Positions 35,535 through 49,399 of a DNA stretch of 64,000 nt are shown here, piece by piece (the first letter of the stretch is position 1; each line of letters begins with the position of its first letter). Under the pieces are notes generated by a model that was given only the letters and a program-made list of their open reading frames with translations, ran no database searches and was not told the origin of the DNA. The translations under genes were made by a program, and so were the position numbers. Source of the DNA: Gadus chalcogrammus (Eukaryota > Chordata > Actinopteri > Gadiformes > Gadidae); contig NC_079426.1 of assembly GCF_026213295.1 (NCBI RefSeq), forward strand, positions 27,297,602 through 27,361,601, read 5' to 3'.

Positions 35535-36194
35535 TATCCATACTATCCGTACTTACTAAGTTTGAGTACGTAGAGCGTTCCGATTAAGATCGGGCGAAAA
35601 TAAGTGTACTGAATGGACCCGGATGGTGTACTCAAAACGGTCAAATCGCGAAGTGTGTGGCGATGTACACTTTTCGTACTAAACGGCAGCCATCTTAGCT
35701 ACGTAGCGGAAGAGGGCGGAGCCAGGCAGAGCCAAAGTCGGCGCATTTTCCACATAGAAAAAAATAGATATTGCTAAAAAAATTATTTGATGTTTTACAT
35801 ACATTTTGTTATGTTAAGTCGTATTTACTTTACTAGATGAGATTAATGCTTCATAATTTCAGTCTTTGATATCTTACCTAATGAAAACTATTATTTATGG
35901 TATTTATTATAACATCAGATTTTATGTAATTACTCGAGAATAGAATGCAGTTAACAATGCATAAAATAATAGCTCTATGAGCAAAATAAAAAAACAGGCA
36001 TTGTTATTTACCAAAGCATCTAAAAATGAAAACAGTTTTACGCTACTAATACTTCTACTACTACTCTTCTTTTGCCAAATGCTCTTGCGCTGATTTATTT
36101 CATTCACAAAATAATGGTTAATCATCATGGGAGGAGACAGAATTTATGCGTTGCTAATCCCGCTGGTTAAAGACTTTAGGAATGCTCCTCCCGC
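35535..36194. other. Non-coding; dispersed-repeat-like then AT-rich
   Basis: 35540-35730 (ccaatatccatactatccgt and related phrases) looks like a dispersed teleost repeat but has no clear ends. The rest is AT-rich without genes. Confidence 0.4.
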
Positions 36195-36720
36195 TCCCCT
36201 CTCCTGCTGTACCTCCTCCCCACTCCCTGCTCTGCTGTACCTCCACCCTGGCTCCCTGATGTACCGCCACCCTGGCTCCATGCTCCTGCTGTACCTCCAC
36301 CCTGGCTCCCTGTTCTTGCTGTACCTCCACCCTGGCTCCCTGCTCTGTACCTTCAACCTGGCTCCCTGCTCCTACTGTACCTCCACCCTGGCTCCCTGCT
36401 CTTGCTGTACCTTCACCCTGGTTCCCTGCTGTACCTTCACCCTGGTTCCCTGCTGTACCTCCACCCTGGCTCCCTGCTCTGCTGTACCTCCACCCTGGCT
36501 CCCTGCTGTACCTCCACCCTGGCTTCCTGCTCTGTACCAACACCCTGGCTTCCTGCTCTGCATCTCCACCCTGGCTCTCTGCTCTGTACCTCCATCCTGG
36601 CTCCCTGTTCTGCTGCACCTCCACCCTGGCTCCCTGCACTGCTGTACCTTCACCCTGGCTCCCTGATCTGCACCTCCACCTTGGCTCCCTGCTGTACCTT
36701 CACCCTGGCTCCCCGCCCCG
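36195..36720. repeat. Minisatellite of CCACCCTGGCTCCCTGCT-type units
   Basis: About 20 units of 24-36 bp, each with the core caccctggctccctgctctg plus variable gtacctc. They are open in several frames on both strands, so the proline/leucine-rich and glycine-rich frames here are repeat artefacts. Unit length varies mostly by multiples of three. Confidence 0.93.
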
Positions 36721-38349
36721 CACCGCTCGCCCACAACAGCACAAACACACAATAGCGCATTTGGGGTCGCATTTTGTAAATAGGTCTATTTATTAATATT
36801 ATTGTACCAAATGTTATCTTAAAAGACTAAATTAACAAAGTAATCACATAGAGATTGGCACGCATTGTTGCATGAAATGTTAAAACAGGAGCTCAGCCCT
36901 CTATGTTCTCACCATAAGAAGGCACAAACACCCTGTTCCTGTTCCTATTAAACACGTCTCAGAGGGGTGCCTCTATCTTAACTCATGTCTTAAGTCAATA
37001 ACAACTGGAAACACACTTATAAACACACTTATAAAAAACGGTATTGGTGTATTTTGGTTTGATGAATTGAAAGTATGTTTAAAATCACATGATCGTGAGA
37101 TACGAACATCCTAAATGAAGCCGTAATCAATAAGAGACATAATTTGAGTGTAATTTATTAGTAATTAAAAAGCCATTCTTCAGCTATTCATGTGTGAATA
37201 GCGCTGTGAGAATATCTTAGATCGCTGAGCCTTTAGAATATAGATCACTCCAGGCTCATTTCTAACAAATCATGATATTGCCTGATCGTTTTCGAGAAAC
37301 CATCTTGCCTGTCAATCACTGGTGTGTTGCAACAAACCTCAGAGTGGAAAGTAAGGTGGAGCAGAGAGGGAGGGGCCTTGGTGACTTCCACTACTTTCTG
37401 AACTCTCTCTTTACAACTCTCATATCATACCTTCACTATCTTTAAATCGGTGGCTGGATAGGAACAAATTTCATCTGCATAAACATTGACCATCTGTCAT
37501 CTGTCATAAAACAATTGATATGAACTAGACTAATATAAACATTTACTCCTTAAACACATCCATCTACAAATCCTCAGCCATTCCCACTGAAGAGTTTGGA
37601 CCCATTGTCCAATCAACAGATGACTCACGAGGGCATTGACCAATGTGCACTCCACCCGGAGCTCTTTTAAAAACCTGAACAAAGGCAGCATGCCTCACTT
37701 CCATGGCTGAGAACCAGCGTGAACACACAACTCCCCCCCGCTCCACTTTATCTCTGACTCGTTGATGTAGCGCAGCAAGATGACAACTCTGTTGGAGCAA
37801 AGTGTATGCATGAGACCCTGGGGGTGCAGCTCTGATGGTGCTGCTTATCTTCTCTGAGGGGGAGAACTCAATGCTAAAATGCCTGCTAGGGAAGTCTACT
37901 TATATGTGCTTTGACCAAAGGGGTCCTGAGATGCTCAGTCCGTCTCTCAGCCCATTGGTCAATAGCTCAACAGGTGATTGTGCTGGGCAGTGTGCATCAT
38001 TGGTATGGCGGTCTTCAGACACATTGGTCAGTTGGGATGCAAGAATCGTTATGATCGTTAGTGTTAGGATTCTGCCCAATGGAGGCCATAAATGAACAGT
38101 CATGTTAATTTTTTTTTTTATCTCCCATACATTTTTAGAGGGTCAACTGCGTTGACAATAGAAACACAGCATTCCTCAATCAAAAAGGTTTTAACGAGTG
38201 ACCCCTTAAATTTAGCTCCTATCCGTCCTGAGTTCGCACAGTACATCTTGTAGATTGTTTTTGGGAAGTGGCCAGTATAGCACCTGTAGAAGAATAGAGC
38301 CCTCGAATCCTTTAGTCAGTGAACACTCACACAACATCTATCCATCTGT
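36721..38349. other. No gene recognised
   Basis: AT-rich non-coding sequence. A 78-codon minus frame at 37564-37800 (contains FVQVFKRAPGGVHIGQCP) has no family known to me. Not called as a gene. Confidence 0.4.
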
Positions 38350-38357
38350 CTTCATGC

Positions 38358-38760
38358 TAGGGCTGGGCAATAATTAGATTACGATTATTAATCGCGATAA
38401 AACTCACGTTGATTACGACGATAAGCATTAGACATAAATGCTCGATATTAAAATAAATACAAATAATAATAATAATTTTTATTTACATTATTTTCAATAG
38501 GTTACAAGGCAAGCTACCTTATATTGTTCTGTTGGAAGCAGATAAAACACGTTTGTGAAGTTAAATGTTTATATTTAAATGTGATTAAATGTTCCCTTAT
38601 CACAAATATGTTTATAAACAAAAAAGTATGGTTTAACTATGAACACTCTAGTTTCTTCAGGCTGCAGCAGTATCAAATCATTTATCGTGATTAATATCGA
38701 TATTGATCAATATCAAAAAAATAATCGTGATCATATTTTTTGCAATATCGCCCAGCCCTA
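38358..38760. mobile_element. hAT-type MITE, 403 bp, perfect 8-bp duplication
   Basis: Ends TAGGGCTGGGCAATAA and, inverted, TAGGGCTGGGCGATAT. cttcatgc lies exactly on both sides (38350-38357 and 38761-38768). AT-rich interior with many cgat/atcg pairs able to fold back. No transposase. Confidence 0.92.
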
Positions 38761-38768
38761 CTTCATGC

Positions 38769-39559
38769 TACTGCTCCACCTCGAGGTACGGGGGAACCGG
38801 ACACCCAGAAGAGGACACACGTTTTGGCCGCTTTTATCCGCATCCTCAACTATTATCCCTCGTTGAGGAAGGGACTGTGGAGCGACTGGTAAACGAAACA
38901 CTTGGCCTCACAGCTCAGCTCTCTCTTTACCACCGCACAGAGCCAGCATTACTGCTGCCCCAAGACAGAGGCCCAGCTTATTCTTTCCCCAACACTGCTC
39001 AGCACATGTAGACGTTATTGGCCAAATACCATGCCCCCTCAATCATCTGAGAGAGGGACCAGAGTTGGCCCACTGTTCCACAGCCAGAACAGAACCCGCT
39101 TTGTATCTCCTAAATCCAGACTCTGGCATAGACCCTCACTGTGGACTCTGAGGAGAGTGGTTCCCCGCTATTGGAACACCCCCGCTGGTGTTTTAAACGT
39201 CATGTCAATACTCTATTAATGGAACACTGACGAATGCACATCAACGTTCTATTAATGTCTTCATTGAGTTTCCTGTGCCTCCTGCCCCGTGCAAGAGACA
39301 CACATGCACACACATTTAAAACACATAACAAACATACACAAAGGCCCAATCTGTTCCTTTGCCTTACCAAAATCTCCACCTTAACCCTACCCCTTAACCT
39401 TACTCCATAACCCTACCCCTACAAAATGGGACGACAACCCTTCAAGAACCTGTTACAGTACGTCATTAGTAGTCGTCGACAAGGTTTCGATTTTTATTTC
39501 TTTGATCTTTTTATTCAATATCTCTCTATGGAATTTTACTATATAGTTTGAATGTCTTA
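38769..39559. other. No gene recognised
   Basis: A stretch at 38769-39219 keeps short open frames in more than one register (for instance RRVVPRYWNTPAGVL, faintly like the end of a LINE ORF2). The match is too weak to call. Confidence 0.35.
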
Positions 39560-39842
39560 CCCTGCGTTCACACCAAAAGATGCATTTGCTGCCCGAACGC
39601 GTTGACGCCTGAGTTTTGCGGCGCGTCAAATCAAGTTTTGCGGCGCGTCAAACTTTTGACGCGCGTCAAAAGTTGAAATATTTCAACTCGAGCAGCATTT
39701 GATGCGCCGCAAATCAAGTTTTGCTGCCCGTTTTCTCGGCAGCAAATGCTGCGGCAGCAAAGCAGCAACGCGTCTCTACATTCACTTTGAATGGGATCAC
39801 GACGCGCGTCAACTTTTTGCATCTTTTGGTGTGAACGCAGGG
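39560..39842. mobile_element. PIF-Harbinger-type MITE, 283 bp, TTA duplication
   Basis: Perfect 25-bp terminal inverted repeats beginning CCCTGCGTTCACACCAAAAG at 39560 and ending at 39842. Both are flanked by tta (39557-39559 and 39843-39845), the PIF-Harbinger target signature. The interior is rich in short palindromic gcggcgcgtcaaa and ttttgacgcgcgtcaaaa blocks, so the whole unit can fold extensively. No coding content. Confidence 0.88.
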
Positions 39843-39845
39843 TTA

Positions 39846-40129
39846 GGAATGCAACCTTAAAAACACGGTATGATTAGATAAGAATATTATTCATGCTCAC
39901 AATCTGATAGAAACTGCAATATTGCACTTCATTTTGGATCAAACATTATTCAAGATCACCATAATATATAAACCAAAATAAACATAGGACTTGAGGTAGT
40001 ATACCATCCATATAAAACATAAATATCATACAAAAAAGAACCAGTGATATAATGGAACTAATATTGCACATTACAAAAAGGCATCAACCATCATATTTTA
40101 TTAATTAGTCTGTTTTTAAACCATCAGAC
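39846..40129. other. No gene recognised
   Basis: AT-rich non-coding DNA between the MITE and the element copy that follows. Confidence 0.45.
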
Positions 40130-41190
40130 TAATTAATAACCATGGATGATTCATCTTTCTATCTTCCTGGGGGTTGGGGGGCTTAGGGCTACCAATGCAG
40201 AAGAGGTGCTTGAGGTGGAGGGATGGCCTCTGTGATGGCAGCAGCCTCAATGATCTCCTGAAATAAAATATAACAAATAAAAAGGAATTATATGGCAGAA
40301 CTGGGTTATATGGCCACATGTTATGTACAATATATAATAACTGATAAATAGATAGATATTTCTACCAAAATATTTTATAAATTTTATAAAAACAAAACGA
40401 CATCACATTGATCCACCATTCTCAAGGCTAATAAGCATGTTTAAAACAAACTATTGCATTACTTGGCAGGGGATTAAAGCTTGTCTTCAACCTGGAGTCC
40501 CTAGAGCATGGAACATATGGATATCATTGTCCCATTTTATTGAACAAAATGGGACACTCACGCCGGGGGCTCCGCAGCCCGGACGCGGGCTCCGCCGCCC
40601 GAACGTGGGCTCCGCAGCCCGGAAGCGGACTCCACAGCCCGGCCGCAAACCTGCCGGGCGTCGGACATTCAAACGGCATAATGATAATGCAATGGTCATC
40701 ATAGTTTATTTAATGATTATTAATATAGAAAACACTGATATTTGTGGTTTTCGATCCTGTCACATCTTTTCGCCCGCCATCTTGCCCAGGATTTTTCTTG
40801 ATAGTCCATTTTCGCGGCCGCAGGCTCCCCAGCGTGTGTCCGGAACCTCTGCTCCGGGAGTTTTGGTGGTTCTGCTTGTTATAATGAAAAACGCCTACAT
40901 AACATTCAAACGGCATAATGATAATGCGATGGTCATCATTTATTAAATTTGTCTCATAGAAAACACTTACATTTGTGGTTTTCGATCTTTCGTGTTTTCT
41001 TGATTTTCCATTTTCTCGCAAGGTATTGCGGAAGCAAGTCACAACTGTAGCGTTGCAAAGGTGCCCATCAGAAATCTTAACTTCAAGGGGATGTGAGCCC
41101 TCCCCCTTAGCCCTTACCCTACCTTAAGTCGGTCTCGGGACACGGCTCGCTGCGCATGAACGCGCAACAGCGAGGCGTAGGGCTGAGAAT
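40130..41190 (-). mobile_element. Unrecognised element, copy A (inverted relative to copy B)
   Basis: On the minus strand it starts near 41185 with ctcagccctacgcctcgctg and ttgcgcgttcatgcgc. A short open start (MENQENTKDRKPQ) before a splice-donor-like gtaagt near 40965 follows. That start-plus-donor block is duplicated at 40680-40805. Next come GC-rich cgcagcccggac repeats (40560-40665), and finally a splice-acceptor-like tttcag with EIIEAAAITEAIPPPQAP near 40257. Copy B at 44510-45640 has the same order on the plus strand. No known transposase or host family is recognised. Confidence 0.55.
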
Positions 41191-43139
<1,949 letters not shown>

Positions 43140-43179
43140 CTCCTCCCCCCTTAGATGTAGCCCCGGGGCACCTCTGACT

Positions 43180-43297
43180 GCCCAGAGGCATGCGTCCCGA
43201 CGGGACAGGGCATCAGCATTGGCGTGCTCCCGCCCTGGTCGGTGGTCCACTTTGAAGCGGTAGTCCTGTAGGGCCAGGAACCACCTTGTCACCCTGA
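43180..43297 (-). pseudogene. pol: Ty3/gypsy pol fragment (RNase H end)
   Basis: Minus-strand reading VTRWFLALQDYRFKVDHRPG followed by NADALSRRD is the typical end of a gypsy RNase H region. It lies about 40 bp before the polypurine tract. Everything upstream (protease, reverse transcriptase) and the whole integrase are missing. In complete elements integrase would follow, so this is an internally deleted copy. Confidence 0.75.
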
Positions 43298-43370
43298 CGA
43301 GGTCGCGGGAGACGAGGCCGCGGGAGACGAGGCCGCGGGAGACGAGGTCGCGGGAGACGAGGCCGCAAAA
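43296..43370. repeat. 15-bp tandem repeat, five units
   Basis: Units of the type gacgaggccgcggga, five in a row, alternating ggtcgc and ggccgc. On the minus strand they continue the pol frame as SRDLV/SRGLV pentapeptides. They mark the junction where the pol fragment meets sequence of the second element. Confidence 0.93.
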
Positions 43371-43459
43371 CGAGCCACGCGGGCAGAAGCAGCCATGCTG
43401 CGTGCCGGGCCGCCGCCCCTCCGAAAGGCCATCCGAGGCTTCAGCAAAGGGTGGAGGAG

Positions 43460-43773
43460 TGTGGCAACCCGGGCCAGGCCAATTAAGGATATTGAGAGCA
43501 CCTGAAGAACAAGTGGAGAAGCAGGGCTTAAATAGCCCGCTTCTCCACTCATTCGGGGCTCTCCCAGCCCGGGAGCTCCTGCAAGGAGAGACCGGTCCTC
43601 GTGGGTGACGGGTTTCCACCCACGAAGAAGGGGACCGTTGATTCCTCCCGAGGTTTAAGTTATTTGTGTTAGGAGAGACTTTATGTTCGGTAATAAACCT
43701 GCCTTTTTTGGCTTTATCCAACGTAATGGTGTCCTGTTTGGGAGGAGTTGGTTCGCTCAACGTGGCGGGTTGC

Positions 43774-43776
<3 letters not shown>
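43460..43776 (+). repeat. LTR of a second element (3' LTR, plus strand)
   Basis: About 317 bp starting TGTGGCAACCCGG and ending GGCGGGTTGCCAC at the TA tract. It has AATAAA in ggtaataaacc near 43690 and a purine-rich aaagggtggaggag just upstream. It is not the same sequence as the 42624-43139 LTR apart from its terminal TGTGGCAACCCGG, so it is a related but distinct family. It opens towards the other element. Confidence 0.72.

Positions 43777-43804
<28 letters not shown>
43777..43804. repeat. (TA)n tract
   Basis: Continuation of the TA repeat interrupted by the LTR pair. Confidence 0.95.
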
Positions 43805-43807
<3 letters not shown>

Positions 43808-44159
43808 TCATATATATCTTCATTATGAGAAAGGGAAAGACTAGTTGTGGGAATGAGTGTCAATTAAATTATCTGTATTAAATGGAAAAATAAGTTACCT
43901 ACATTCTGGGCAGAAGTTTTTACCACCATAAATAGGCTGCCTGGATCATTTTCATTTTCCAAATTGGAAATCTTTAGTATTCAATCCATTCTCATTAATA
44001 CAAATTAATCAAATTAGCTTTTCACATTTTACGAACAGAATGATTTACACACTATTATCAATATTTTAATAATATTTAAAAGCTCGGTCAATCAAAAAAA
44101 TAAATAATAATAATAATAAGTCAATCAAGAACCCCCCACGCACTCACGCACGCACCTCG

Positions 44160-44195
<36 letters not shown>

Positions 44196-44509
44196 GACAA
44201 AGGCTTTTATGATTTGTATGAAATCAATCTGTTTATTTCAACAATTGCACCATCAACATTCAACATCAAAATTATTTCAACCTGGGCATAGGCAAATAGG
44301 GCTAAATTTACCGAAAACAGATCACTATTTATTTTACTGAACACAGCCTGCATGACGGTGAACTAGACACGTCTTTAGCATATGGCAACTATGGTCAAAA
44401 AAATAACTTCACACAGTGTGTCTTATTTCAATTAATTTTTTACCAGCATTCGTAGTGTTGATCAGCAGACAAAGGTTGAATCCCATTACTTGGCTCGCTT
44501 CAAAATCTC
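43805..44509. other. No gene recognised; CA repeat
   Basis: AT-rich DNA with an AC run at 44163-44193. Confidence 0.5.
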
Positions 44510-45640
44510 AGCCCTAACCCTCGCTGTTGCGCGTTCACGCGCTGTGGAGCCATGTCCCAATGCCAGTTTAAAGGTAGCTTAAGGGGTAGGGGGAGGGCTA
44601 ACATCCCCTCAAAATTTTGATTTTCGATGGGCATCCTCAAAGCGCTTCAGTTCTGACTTGCTCCCACAATACCTTGCGAGAAAACGGAAAATCAAGAAAT
44701 ATCCTAGACAAGATGGAGGGCGAAAAGATGCGACAGGATTGGAAAAACACAAATGTTAGTGTTTTCTCTGTAATTAACTAGTAATTATTTTATTAATTAT
44801 ACTCTGCAGCCCGGCCGCGGGCTTCGAAGCCCGGCCGCGGACTCTCGGAAGATCGCGAAAGTCCACGGCCGACTTTCGCGGAAGATTGCGAAAGTCCGCG
44901 GCCGACTTTCGCGGGCCGCCCGACCCCGGTTCTCGGCCGGGCTATGCAGCCCGGCCATCGACCGGGCTGCAGACCGGGCTCCATATCATGTCGTATGATA
45001 TCCAGATCTTCCATGTTCTAGTGACTCCAGGTTAAAAATAAGCTTTATACTAATATATTATATAAGTAATATTCTATAAGTAATATTATATATGCTAATA
45101 TAGTATATTATATTAGTAATATTCTATAAGCATTATTATATATACTAATATATTATATTATATTAGTAATATTACATGGTTAATCAATGTATTTTTTGGC
45201 AGTACTATATTGTGTACATAGCTATTACATATTGTACATAACATATGGCCATATCAACCAGTTCTGGCATATAATTCCTAATTCCTTCTTATTCGTTTTC
45301 CTTCAGGACTTCGTTGAATCCACTGCCACCAGCCCCCCCCCCACCTCTCCCTCATGCTCCTCCACCCCAGGCACCTCTTCCACCACCCCAGACACCCCTT
45401 CCAAGAGGAGAGTGCCAAGGAGCAGGCGAGGCATGAGGAGAGCGAGGCAAAGTTGGCGGAATGGTGGAGAAGATGTGATTCTCCACCATTCTCTCAAAAG
45501 CTGAGAGAGAGTGTGTGTGTGTGTGTGTATTTTTAGGTGTGCGTGTGTGTGTATTTTTAGATGTGTGTGTGTGTATTTTTAGATGTGTGGTTCAGTGTTT
45601 CTTATTTAAATAAAGTGTTTCTTCTAAAGTGTTCTTGTTC
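44510..45640 (+). mobile_element. Unrecognised element, copy B
   Basis: Starts ctcagccctaaccctcgctg at about 44512, the same block as copy A. A short start block is followed by gttagtg near 44757. GC-rich cgggctt/gcagcccgg and ctttcgcggaagat repeats lie at 44805-44975, AT-rich tandem sequence at 45045-45175, then a pyrimidine tract and cag acceptor at 45304-45306. The exon that follows is open to 45504: DFVESTATSPPPTSP, then a Ser/Thr/Pro-rich and Arg-rich tail. An alternative frame reads a charged KEQARHEESEAKLAEWWR. A gt-rich run and aataaa follow near 45609. Similar to copy A in order, and to its last exon in part. Family unknown. Confidence 0.55.
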
Positions 45641-45658
45641 ATAACCGATTATTATCTA

Positions 45659-46206
45659 AGGGTGCACTCACACTAGGCCATCTGGCCGTGGCTGTGGCCG
45701 TTTTAGCACCTAACCGTGCTCAAATCTGAAAGTGTGACTGTGGCCAGTCTGGCCGGGCCGGCCCAATTTGGCCACTTGGGAGAGGTGTGCTGCTACGGCA
45801 CGGGCCGCTACGGTACAGATGCTAATGAGCCGACACGCGCACAGGCACGGCTACGCAACCTGAGCTGGATGACGTATAGTCAATGCGACGACCACGGACA
45901 TAATAAAGGCGACGAGCCTTCTTTCCCATTAAACGGTAAACATCGCGTCAAGCGGTTCAACTGTTGGTGTGTTCTCTGTGTTGTTGTCCAATGTTGTTAA
46001 AACTCTGACTGGCGGCAGACTTTATTATCGTCCATGCAGCGGACGCTTGGTGATGACGTGTTACGACGTGATGACGTATGTACAAGAGCCTTGCGTGGCC
46101 AGGCCACGGCCAGATGGCCTAGTGTGAGTGCAGGCCAGAGAACAATGGGGCCATTTGAGCACGGTGTGAAAACGGCCACGGCCAGATGGCCTAGTGTGTG
46201 CACCCT
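45659..46206. mobile_element. MITE, 548 bp, AGGGTGCAC termini
   Basis: Left end AGGGTGCACTCACACTAGGC and right end, inverted, AGGGTGCACACACTAGGCCA share a terminal inverted repeat of about 32 bp with one small gap. Both continue into ccatctggccgtggc. The interior is rich in ggcc and cacggcc. I could not fix a target duplication, so the superfamily is open. Confidence 0.8.
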
Positions 46207-47713
46207 AATACCACCTTTAACATGTAGCTAAGTGACATTCAAAAGAAAGGTATATTACGAGGGACAAATAGTATTATTATTATTTATTGCATTTAAAAAT
46301 GCCAATTACAGAATATAAATACCGTTTCAGGTTAAACATCTTTACAATGGGTCTTGCTCGTTGCCCGAGACAATGGCAGCCAGTCTGTCTCTTGGGGTCT
46401 GGTTATCTGCTAGGGGGCACAAGGAGGCCATGATGACGTCACAGGGTAGGGTTGTCCTATTTGGTAGGGGATCAGTTAGGGGTAGCAATGAGCATGAGCT
46501 ATGAGGGTAAGGGTTAGGGTTGAGATGTAGGGTTGAGACAGTGAGCAAAGAAACGGGATTGGGCCAAAAAGTCAGCCAAAGACGTTGACGTCGCTTAGCA
46601 ACTGAGGATGCTGGAGTTGATAAGTGATACGATAGAAAAAAATAAATCAACTTTCATTATCATTATATGCTTAGCAATTGTGAATTATCAAAAAATTATT
46701 CGGTCGCACAGTAAATTCGACCACCAATGTTCATACACTCAGAGAAGCTGCAAAGCATTATCTTTGAGACTCTTTTATTTTAGATAGAAAATTTAACACA
46801 AAAAAAACGTATTACAAACCAAGTAACAAGCACGTTAGAACTTTTAATAATCAAACACCCTCATACAATAAGGAATGCACAAAATACTGCAAAGAAATGC
46901 ATGATGTTTACAAAAGGCATTCTTAAGCAAAATACTAGATATGAGGTCAGATTTAAATGATTGTAAATACAATCAAATGTAGTATAGTTTATCTAGTTTG
47001 GTTCTAACCAGAGATTAAACAAGCGAGTGAAGTGTAAAAAAAATACAATAATAAATTATTATATGAAAGATATGGGAAATGTAAGATATGCAAACCACAA
47101 ACTATCGTACAAAATCAGCTTGAAAATAAACACTGCTCCAACCATGGTTACCTCAATGCATTGGATAATTTAAGGATAATACCCCCATTTTACTGTGGGT
47201 TACAAACTGTTATGGACCTATGTACATAGCTGACATGTTTTGATTTTCATTGAAACGTGTGGGTTTGGATTGAGCAGCGGACCACGGAAACTAGGGCGCT
47301 CTTTTATTTTACATGTTATGTTATGTTGTCTGATATTTATTTCAACATAACTACTGGTATTAAGAAATATAAACATTGAAGTTAAAGTTTGATGAATACA
47401 GTATGCAAAAAAAAAAAGATCCCATATTTTTTGCGACCCCTGAGGATGGATGTGCCCGTAGCATCGCCTATACTGCCTATGCCCAGGGGGAGCATAGGCA
47501 GTACATTAACCAACAAACTACTCACATGCCTAACCCACTAGTAACACTCACACACGTAACACACACTAACATGCACAGGTAACACACAAACCTAAAAGAC
47601 AATCTTAACAGACATATTAACACAAAAACATAACACACATGCCTTAAACACACACATAACAAACAGGAACATAGCGAATAGGCCTCTGTAAACCTCCAGT
47701 GTGAGGGGCCTAC
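46207..47713. other. No gene recognised; one hairpin
   Basis: AT-rich non-coding DNA. A perfect 11-bp inverted pair (actgcctatgc / gcataggcagt) with a 9-nt loop lies at 47472-47502. Two ttaggg-like phrases near 46512 are too few to call telomeric. Confidence 0.45.
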
Positions 47714-47849
47714 CTAGGGCTGTGCGATATGGGAAAAAATGAATATCCCGATACATTTTTTCCATTTCACGATGTACAATATATATCATTTGAAATATTT
47801 AGAAATCTCCTTTAAAAGACCCCATGAAATCACACTTTTATCCTTTACT
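47714..47849. mobile_element. Possible hAT-like terminal fragment
   Basis: agggctgtgcgatatgggaa followed by mirrored AT-rich blocks resembles a hAT-type end, but no opposite end is seen. The DIRS element starts just after it. Confidence 0.3.
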
Positions 47850-48030
47850 GTTCTATTTCATGTAGGCTACGCCGTCTAGGCTTCGTCTTATGGGCTTGTC
47901 CCTTGCGCGCTGAAATTTTCAAACTATGCACCAATCAGCGTGGGCACCGCCCACATTTCCCACGGTATCGTGTCTATATAACGCGGCGTATACCGTCGCT
48001 CATCCTCCCTTTTCTTTCAGCACTTGTGCT
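47850..48030 (+). repeat. DIRS left inverted terminal repeat
   Basis: Begins gttctatttcatgtaggc. Contains ccaatcagcgtgggcaccgc, and a TATA-like gtctatataac near 47970 likely to be promoter sequence. The stretch 47915-48010 is complemented at about 55800-55905. Confidence 0.85.
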
Positions 48031-48057
48031 TATCAGCGAATCGAGAATACAATAAGA

Positions 48058-49392
48058 ATGACTTCGACACGGATCTCCCAAGCCGGTGGCAGCGGCTCGG
48101 GCGAGGCCTCGGACAAACGGCCCTTTTCAGGGCCACCTGAGAGCGTTCCTGGAGCTAGGTCCTTTTCAGGACCCCTATGCGCCTCCTGTCCTGCCTCCCT
48201 GGCACCGGGTGACGGGTACTTGGCGTGCTTTCGGTGCCTCGGCACCGACCACGCCGCGGCTGTTATGGCGGCCCCCGTCTCCTGTGTCGCCTGCCGGGAG
48301 CTGCCTGAAGAGGGGATCCTCTCCAGGCATCTCTTCTTTTCTCCTGCGGTGGACCTCGCTGACGCCATCGACCTGTTCAGGGCCCCTGATCTGGACGACG
48401 GCGGCGGCATCATCGACGTCGACAACGCCTCCATGGACAACGTCTTCGGTGACTCGGCGTCCGCTTTTTCCCAGTCCCGGGTTACAACCGCCACCGTCGT
48501 CCAACGCGAGAAACCGCGCCGGATGGCCGATCTCTTCGGGGAGATCATGGGTGAGGCGGCGGCCATCAAGGGGATTCCCATGCCAGCCCCGCCTCTCGCC
48601 CCCGTATCTGACGATATGCAGGGCGAGTGCTTTCGCTCCCCATCTTCTTCCCGGCGGGTTACCCAGTGCCCCCTGTTCCCGCCTGTGTTTACTGCTGCCG
48701 GTGGGGACCCTTCGACCCTGAAGGCCCCGGTGAAATCCTTCACGGATTTCACCAACGTGGAGGGGTGGGCCGATACTCAGGCGAGGGGGATCCCTCGCCT
48801 GGAGCCTCCCCTGCAGCGCTTCTCTGTCCGGACGCCGGATGGCGCCTTAACGAAAAGCCGCTGCCCCCCGACCGCCTCCAGAGGCAGATTGTTGGCCTAA
48901 CGGACAGGGTGTTCGTTTGGGCCTCTCAATCCGCGGCGGCGGTCAACAACCTCGCCCTGCTCTCCTATGGTCTCTATGGTCTCCTTGTCGGCTAGCAGGG
49001 AGGCCTACGGCCCGGAGGAAGCCGCGAGATGGCTAGCGGTTTCCCGCTTTTCCAGCGCCATCCTCCAGCTATGCCAGCCGATAGCCGTTTCGGCCGGCCG
49101 GCAAATGGCGTGGGCCTCTATGATCCAGAGGGCCATATGGCTCTCCCACACTGCGGTGCCGGAACGAGAGCGGGCCAGCCTCGTCCAGGGCCCATTAAGG
49201 CCGGATGGCCTATTTGGTCCCCGGTTCTCCGAGGTGCTCGCGCACCAGCAGTCTGTCCGTGAGAATCGTTCCCGGTTCGGGGCGATTCTCACGGGCACCT
49301 CCCACCAGCAGGCCGGGAGGAAGCGGGGTCCAGGCCGGTCCCAGCGTTCCAAGGGGCCGCCTCCAATTCCAGCCCCGGTGCCGCAGCAGGAA
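48058..49392 (+). pseudogene. gag: DIRS gag-like ORF, frameshifted
   Basis: ATG 48058 (MTSTRISQAGG) opens a GC-rich frame to 48898. A CxxC...CxxC-like cysteine region (CASCPASLAPGDGYLACFRC) and acidic blocks are typical of DIRS ORF1. Near 48870-48965 the homologous reading shifts to another frame (DRLQRQIVGLTDRVFVWASQ). It returns from about 48967 (SASREAYGPEEAARWLAVSR) to 49392. Two compensating shifts of reading make it non-functional as read. The C-terminus is cut by a LINE at 49391. It resumes at 52972 with ELPVPQPADSLLGALPRQPP and a stop. Confidence 0.78.
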
Positions 49393-49399
49393 TGATCTA

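Noticed and set aside
36127..36755. Several 100-180 codon frames on both strands
   Set aside because: All are translations of one minisatellite.
46505..46540. TTAGGG-like phrases
   Set aside because: Only two or three irregular occurrences, not an interstitial telomeric array.
48033..48755. 240-codon minus-strand frame
   Set aside because: Antisense of the DIRS gag-like ORF in GC-rich sequence.
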